Assembly: GCA_034437795.1 (NCBI GenBank)
Contig: DAOTTI010000215.1
Coordinates: forward strand, 1 to 35,949
Direction of reading: 5' to 3'
Length of the DNA stretch: 35,949 nt
DNA from: DAOTTI01 sp034437795
GTDB lineage: Bacteria; Chloroflexota; UBA11872; UBA12225
The position numbers were made by a program, and so were the translations under genes. How positions within the stretch are numbered: the stretch's first letter is position 1; every line of letters starts with the position of its first letter. The notes beneath the pieces were generated by a model, which had not been told where the DNA came from, made no database searches, and saw only the letters and a program-made list of their open reading frames with translations. Below are positions 32,232-35,949 of this stretch, piece after piece.

Positions 32232-33026
32232 GTGATGGACACGATGGCTTCACTGGCGGCAATCCTGGCGGCCACGTTCCTGGGGAGTGTGGCAGCGCTC
32301 CTGTCGGGCGCCTGGCTGCTATGGCGCGAGCGATGGGCGCGGCAGGTCTCCATTTATCTGCTCGCCTTCGCCACCGGCGCGCTCCTGGTGGCCGCGCTCC
32401 TCGATCTCTTGCCGGAGGCCCTGGAGGCCGCCGAGTCGGGGCCGGGGCTGCGGGGCGTGCTCACCGCGACCCTCGCCGGCATCGTCCTGTTCTTCCTGAT
32501 CGAGCGCTTCCTCGTCCGGCTGCACCGCCACGTGGACATCCCCGCGCCGGAGAAGGCCGACCCGTCACCCCGGTTCCGGCGGCGGCTGGCGTGGATGGTC
32601 CTGGGCGGCGACGCGGTCCACAACTTCATCGACGGGGTGGTTGTGGCCGGCGCCTTCCTCGCTGACGTCCAGCTGGGGATCGTCACCGCGATCGCGGTCT
32701 ACGCGCACGAGGTGCCCCAGGAGGTGGGCGATTTCGGCGTCCTGCTGTACGCCGGCTATTCACGGGGGCAGGTCCTAGGCCTGAACCTGCTGACAGCGCT
32801 GACGGCCTTCCTCGGCGCCGTGGGCAGCTACGTGGTGGGGACGCAGGCGGCGAACCACCTGTGGGTGCTCCTGGCGTTCGGCGCCGGCACGCTGCTCTAC
32901 ATCGCCAACGCCGACCTGCTGCCGGAGCTCTGGCGGCAGGAGCACCGGCGCCACACGCCGGGCATGACGCTCGCCTTCGTGGCCGGGCTGGCCGGCATGT
33001 GGCTAATTATCCGCCTATTTGGGTAG
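32232..33026 (+). CDS. ZIP-family divalent metal transporter
   Basis: A 264-residue inner-membrane protein with about eight helices that would import zinc or a similar divalent metal. The ZIP metal-site motifs are present: HNFIDGVVVAGAFLADVQLG in helix IV and HEVPQEVGDFGVLLYAGYSR in helix V. The first helices include LLDLLPEALEAAE. A short cytoplasmic loop after helix III contains the His pair HRHVD, as usual in this family. Starts at GTG 32232, ATG 32235 or ATG 32244 are all possible and none has a strong ribosome binding site. It follows the Crp/Fnr gene by 143 bp on the same strand. The metal specificity cannot be read. Confidence 0.87.
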   Translation: MMDTMASLAAILAATFLGSVAALLSGAWLLWRERWARQVSIYLLAFATGALLVAALLDLLPEALEAAESGPGLRGVLTATLAGIVLFFLIERFLVRLHRHVDIPAPEKADPSPRFRRRLAWMVLGGDAVHNFIDGVVVAGAFLADVQLGIVTAIAVYAHEVPQEVGDFGVLLYAGYSRGQVLGLNLLTALTAFLGAVGSYVVGTQAANHLWVLLAFGAGTLLYIANADLLPELWRQEHRRHTPGMTLAFVAGLAGMWLIIRLFG

Positions 33027-33060
33027 CCGAGCGGCGGCTGCGGCCTCAGGGTGAGACAGC

Positions 33061-33173
33061 CCTCACCCCCTTCCCCTCTCCCGCACGCGGGAGAGGGGCG
33101 ACGCGAGCCATGGGGAGACGACCTCGCCCGGCGGTCGGCTCCCTCTCCCTATGGGAGAGGGTTAGGGTGAGGG
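33061..33173. repeat. family B hairpin repeats, two inverted copies
   Basis: CCCCTCTCCCGC-AC-GCGGGAGAGGGG (about 33073-33099) and CCCTCTCCC-TAT-GGGAGAGGG (33141-33161) with the tail TTAGGGTGAGGG form two strong hairpins in the 169-bp convergent gap between the ZIP and parB genes. They may double as terminators. Confidence 0.7.
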
Positions 33174-33195
33174 CTCCTTTGGTGAAGGAGCCGCG

Positions 33196-34131
33196 CTACC
33201 CCCGATCGGTCAGGGCGAGGCGCTCGTAGATGCTGTGCAGCTGCTCGTCGTCGTAGTAATAGATGACGAGGCGCCCGCCCCGCTTGCTGCGACTGAGACT
33301 GACCCTGGTGCCGAGCGCCTCGCGGAAGCGCGCCTCGAGCTCCTCCACGTCGGCGGGACGGGCGCGGCCCGGCCGGCGGCGGGCGCTGACCTGGGCCAGG
33401 GCGCGACGGACGGCCTCCTCGGTCTGGCGCACGCTCAGGCCCCGCGCGATGACCTGCTCCGCCAGGTGCTCCTGGGCCTGTCGATCGCGCAGGCCGAGGA
33501 GGGCGCGGGCGTGCCCCTCGCTGAGCTGCCCGTCGAGGATCGCCCGCTGCACCGACGCGGGAAGCTGCAGCAGGCGCAGGGTGTTGGAGATGGCGAAGCG
33601 GCTCTTGCCAACGCGCTGGCCAATCTCCTCCTGCGTCAGGCCAAACTCCTCGGCCAGGTGCCGGTACGCGGTGGCCTCCTCCAGCGGATTGAGGTCGGCG
33701 CGCTGGATGTTCTCGACCAGGGCCAGTTCCAGGGCCTGGGGCCCGGCCGCCTCGCGCACGACCACGGGAACCGTGGTCAGGCCCGCCAGCCGTGCCGCCC
33801 GCCAGCGCCGCTCGCCGGCAATGAGCTGGTAGCGCGCAGGGGCGCCGGGCGGGCCCGGCCGTTGCGTGACCAGCAGGGGCTGCAAGAGACCGTGCTCACG
33901 GATGGAATCGGCCAGCTCCGCGAGCTGGTCATCGTCGACCTGCCGGCGGGGTTGGAGCGGGTTCGGCTCGATCCGCCCGATCTCGACCTCCAGCAGGCCG
34001 GCGGGCGCCTCCGCCCTGGCACCGGTCGCCGCAGCAGCCGGAGCCAGGCCGGTACCGGCGAGCGGGGCGCCGGGCGGCGGGGCGATGAGCGCGTCCAGGC
34101 CGCGGCCCAGCACGCCACGACGGGGGGCCAT
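33196..34131 (-). CDS. parB: chromosome partitioning protein ParB (canonical)
   Basis: A 311-residue ParB that loads at parS sites and spreads as a CTP-dependent clamp. The N-terminus MAPRRGVLGRGLDALIAPPP is the ParA-stimulating peptide seen in chromosomal ParBs. The N domain contains RIEPNPLQPRRQVDDDQLAE and the CTP motif GERR (106-109), then ENIQRADLNPLEEATAYRHL. The helix-turn-helix is TQEEIGQRVGKSRFAISNTL. The C-terminal dimer domain includes ELEARFREALGTRVSLSRSK and ends RLALTDRG. The ATG at 34131 lies 1 bp after the parA stop, so translation is coupled. I saw no canonical TGTTTCACGTGAAACA-type parS in the window. A longer frame to 34377 overlaps parA and is not a true extension. Confidence 0.93.
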   Translation of the reverse strand: MAPRRGVLGRGLDALIAPPPGAPLAGTGLAPAAAATGARAEAPAGLLEVEIGRIEPNPLQPRRQVDDDQLAELADSIREHGLLQPLLVTQRPGPPGAPARYQLIAGERRWRAARLAGLTTVPVVVREAAGPQALELALVENIQRADLNPLEEATAYRHLAEEFGLTQEEIGQRVGKSRFAISNTLRLLQLPASVQRAILDGQLSEGHARALLGLRDRQAQEHLAEQVIARGLSVRQTEEAVRRALAQVSARRRPGRARPADVEELEARFREALGTRVSLSRSKRGGRLVIYYYDDEQLHSIYERLALTDRG

Positions 34132-34132
34132 G

Positions 34133-35023
34133 TCAGCCTGCGCCTCCTGCGGCCAGCGAGGAGCGGAGCGCGTCCGGCCGCGCGCCGGCCACCGGCGCCG
34201 ACTCGCCGTCGCCACCGGCGACGCCCTCGCCTCGCAGGCGGGCGTCGAGTTCTGCCCCCAGCGCCCGATAGGCGGTTGCCCCGCGGCTGGACGGGTCGTA
34301 GCACAGGACCGATTGCCCGTAGCTGGGGGCCTCGCCCAGCCGGACCGAACGCGGGATGATGGTCTGCAGAAAGACATCGGGGAAGTGGCGCTGCACCTCC
34401 TCGACGACGCTGCGCGACAGGCCGACGCGGGCGTCGTACATCGTCATCAGCAGGAAGAGGTGCTGCAGCTCTGGGTTCAGCGCGGCCCGCACCCGCCGCA
34501 GCGTCTCCAGCAGTTGGCTCAGCCCCTCGAGGGCAAGGTACTCGCACTGGATGGGCGCGATCACGGCGCTGGCGGCGACGAGCGCATTCAGGGTCAGGAG
34601 GCCCAGCGAGGGCGGACAGTCGATAAGGACGTAGTCGTACGCCCCGCGCAGGGGGGCGAGGGCGCGGGCCAGGCGCGTCGCGCGATCGGGGGCCTCCACT
34701 AGCTCCACCTCCGCCCCCGCCAGGTTCGGCGACGACGGGAGCAGGTGCACCACACCGGTCTGTTCTGGCTCGGACCGCACGCGCACCACGGCGGCGGAGA
34801 CGTCGCGGCAGATCCGCGCCCCATCCACTTCGCCGAGGATCAGGTCGTAGGTAGAGGGGTCCTGCTTCGGCACGCCCAGCGCGCCGGTGAGGTTCGCCTG
34901 GGGGTCGTTGTCTACCAGGAGCACCCGTCGGCCGCGCTCCGCCAGGGCGGCGCCCAGGTTGACCGCCGTGGTGGTCTTGCCCACGCCCCCCTTCTGGTTA
35001 GCGATTGCGATCACAAAGGCCAT
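34133..35023 (-). CDS. parA: chromosome partitioning ATPase ParA (canonical)
   Basis: A 296-residue ParA/Soj. MAFVIAIANQKGGVGKTTTA holds the deviant Walker A (KGGVGKTT, 11-18), VLLVDNDPQANLTGALG is Walker A', and YDYVLIDCPPSLGLLTLNAL is Walker B. Late segments IIPRSVRLGEAPSYGQSVLC and DPSSRGATAYRALGAEL are the normal C-terminal parts, with a short Gly/Ala-rich tail. The ATG at 35023 is preferred over a TTG at 35035. With parB it segregates the chromosome origin. In many bacteria parAB lies next to rsmG and mnmG near the origin, but those genes are absent here. Confidence 0.94.
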   Translation of the reverse strand: MAFVIAIANQKGGVGKTTTAVNLGAALAERGRRVLLVDNDPQANLTGALGVPKQDPSTYDLILGEVDGARICRDVSAAVVRVRSEPEQTGVVHLLPSSPNLAGAEVELVEAPDRATRLARALAPLRGAYDYVLIDCPPSLGLLTLNALVAASAVIAPIQCEYLALEGLSQLLETLRRVRAALNPELQHLFLLMTMYDARVGLSRSVVEEVQRHFPDVFLQTIIPRSVRLGEAPSYGQSVLCYDPSSRGATAYRALGAELDARLRGEGVAGGDGESAPVAGARPDALRSSLAAGGAG

Positions 35024-35130
35024 GCCGGCTCTCAATCAAGGCGAGCAACGCAGCAGATTCTACCCCTTCTCACCCGCCCGGACGCGCCGGCCCTGACGGG
35101 CGCGCACAACCGATCCGGCTCGCGCCGGGC

Positions 35131-35333
35131 CATGGCCGTCGTCCCCCTCGCCGTGTGGGAGCGGGGGCGACGGGGCCAAGCCGCACGGCCGTGGCCGTCG
35201 GTCCCCCTCTCCGACGCGGGGAGGGGGCCAGGGGGTGAGGTCCTCGGTCCTCGCGCGGCCCAGCCGCACGGCCGTGGCCGTCGTTCCCCCTCTCCGCGTC
35301 GGAGAGGGGGCCAGGGGGTGAGGTCCTCGGTCC
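35131..35333. repeat. family A hairpin repeat, three tandem copies
   Basis: Two near-identical units start at 35179 and 35262 (offset 83 bp); a diverged unit precedes them. Each has a CACGGCCGTGGCCGTCG box, a hairpin (CCCCCTCTCCG-CGT-CGGAGAGGGGG at 35286-35310; a less perfect one at 35203-35227) and a CCAGGGGGTGAGGTCCTCGG tail. They match the unit at 4798-4866. Confidence 0.8.
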
Positions 35334-35354
35334 CGGCGGGATGGGCCCCCGGCC

Positions 35355-35383
35355 TTGACAGCTCTTGTGATTGGTTTCACAAT
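35355..35383 (+). promoter_or_regulatory. promoter with embedded CRP-type palindrome
   Basis: TTGACA (35355-35360), a 17-nt spacer and CACAAT (35378-35383) form a good -35/-10 pair. TTGTGA-TTGGTT-TCACAA (35365-35382) is a perfect inverted repeat matching the CRP consensus TGTGA-N6-TCACA and covers the spacer and the -10 box. A protein bound there would block RNA polymerase, so repression is the likely mode. Confidence 0.65.
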
Positions 35384-35400
35384 CTCTGAGGAGGGCGCGC

Positions 35401-35949
35401 CATGCCGTACCGCCACGAGGGCGACCGCAAGGTCTGGATCGAAGACTGGGGCAGCCACGTGGAGCGGATGATCCGCGAGGCCCAGCAGCGGGGCGAGTTC
35501 GATCACCTCCCCGGCGCTGGCAAGCCTCTACGCCTGGACGACGATAACCCGTTCGCCGCCGAGTGGTCGTCCGCCTTCCGCCTGGCCAGGAACGCGGGCG
35601 CGGCGCCGCCGTGGGTCGAGCTGGAGAAGGAGATCGCGAGCGAGCAGGACGCGCTGGGCCGGCTCCTGGAGCGCACCGCGCGGTATGTGGAGGCGGAGGC
35701 GGCTCGGATCCGGGAGCGAGCGGCCGCGCCCGAGCCGGCAGGGACCGCAGAGGGCGGCGAAGGGGACGCGCCGGCCACTGAGCCCCGCCGCGCGAAGGCG
35801 GACGGGGCAGGGAGCCGCACGGCGCACGCGCGCCGGACCTGGTGGTGGCCGTTCGGCCGGAAGCGGCCCGCCTCCCGTGGGCCCGGAGCCGGCGGCGCGG
35901 CCCTGCCCCGTCCGCCGGCGACGCTCGCGGACCTGGAGGCGGAGCGCGT
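35401..35949 (+). CDS. DUF1992 (DnaJ-homologue C28-type) protein, partial
   Basis: The gene starts at ATG 35401, with GAGGAG about 8 nt upstream, and runs off the window edge after 183 codons. The N-terminal half matches the DUF1992 domain found in DNAJC28 and bacterial relatives: VERMIREAQQRGEFDHLPGA, then GKPLRLDD and later WVELEKEIASEQDALGRLLE. Its role is unknown; it is not a J domain itself. After about residue 105 an Ala/Glu-rich linker leads to TWWWPFGRKRP, which could be membrane-interfacial. Promoter and CRP-type site are directly upstream. Confidence 0.83.

Larger units (their letters stand above)
35024..35400. other. 377-bp region between parA and the DUF1992 gene
   Basis: This divergent region holds three family A hairpin copies (35131-35333) and then the promoter of the DUF1992 gene (35355-35383). 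No gene is supported. Confidence 0.6.

Noticed and set aside
35131..35333. CRISPR array
   Set aside because: Only two to three long, hairpin-containing units with no spacer diversity and no cas genes; they match dispersed repeats elsewhere in the window.
35365..35382. parS site for the canonical ParB
   Set aside because: It contains TTTCAC, but the two halves are separated by six bases and the centre lacks CACGTG. It fits the CRP consensus far better.

Overview
The window is GC-rich bacterial chromosome (roughly 70% G+C by eye) with long intact genes on both strands, short gaps and many palindromic intergenic repeats. Gene content (enolase-superfamily and Gfo/Idh/MocA sugar enzymes, a sugar-binding lipoprotein, HerA-type ATPase, DUF2064 transferase, ParA/ParB, Uma2 remnant), several start codons with a -10 box only 6-10 nt upstream, and the hairpin repeats fit a Chloroflexota-type organism. 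That placement is inference; no rRNA or other phylogenetic marker is present. I saw no tRNA, rRNA, CRISPR array, transposase or phage gene.

Layout. 1-461: gene remnant and leader. 462-4244: GAF histidine kinase, NHL beta-propeller protein, DMT-type membrane transporter. 4245-4869: gene-free stretch with a decayed Uma2 gene and hairpin repeats. 4870-10328: a catabolic, sugar-acid-like group (M20/AbgB-like amidohydrolase divergent from a mandelate-racemase-family enzyme, a Gfo/Idh/MocA oxidoreductase, an ABC sugar-binding lipoprotein without its permeases). 10483-16242: glutaryl-CoA dehydrogenase-like protein, glutamate dehydrogenase, a methyltransferase and a UvrD/PcrA helicase, all on the minus strand. 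16742-19575: DUF5010-like lipoprotein, GT2 glycosyltransferase and DUF2064 transferase. 19759-23123: a second Gfo/Idh/MocA oxidoreductase, an unknown membrane-anchored protein, and a badly decayed FG-GAP-like gene. 23253-29669: lysA, a divergent ParA/ParB-like pair, an ECF-type sigma factor and a convergent HerA ATPase. 30250-33026: membrane-anchored propeller, Crp/Fnr regulator, ZIP metal transporter. 33196-35023: a second, canonical parA-parB operon. 35401 to the end: a DUF1992 (DnaJ-associated) gene, cut by the window edge.

The most interesting system is the ParA/ParB-like pair at 24725-26768. It is bracketed by two copies, in opposite orientation, of one 26-bp element with the palindromic core TGTCCAA-N3-TTGGACA, identical except for one base in the spacer. 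They look like dedicated binding sites (parS-like or operator) for this noncanonical ParB; the downstream copy sits near the apex of a large imperfect palindrome in front of the sigma-factor gene. A standard parAB operon lies only 6.4 kb further on, so the two systems probably have separate DNA specificities. Other points of note: a perfect CRP-type palindrome inside a promoter; three genes whose last 24-35 bp, stop codon region included, are duplicated 74-87 bp downstream; a hairpin repeat with compensatory base changes; and a pseudogene whose frameshift is a visible 5-bp tandem duplication.
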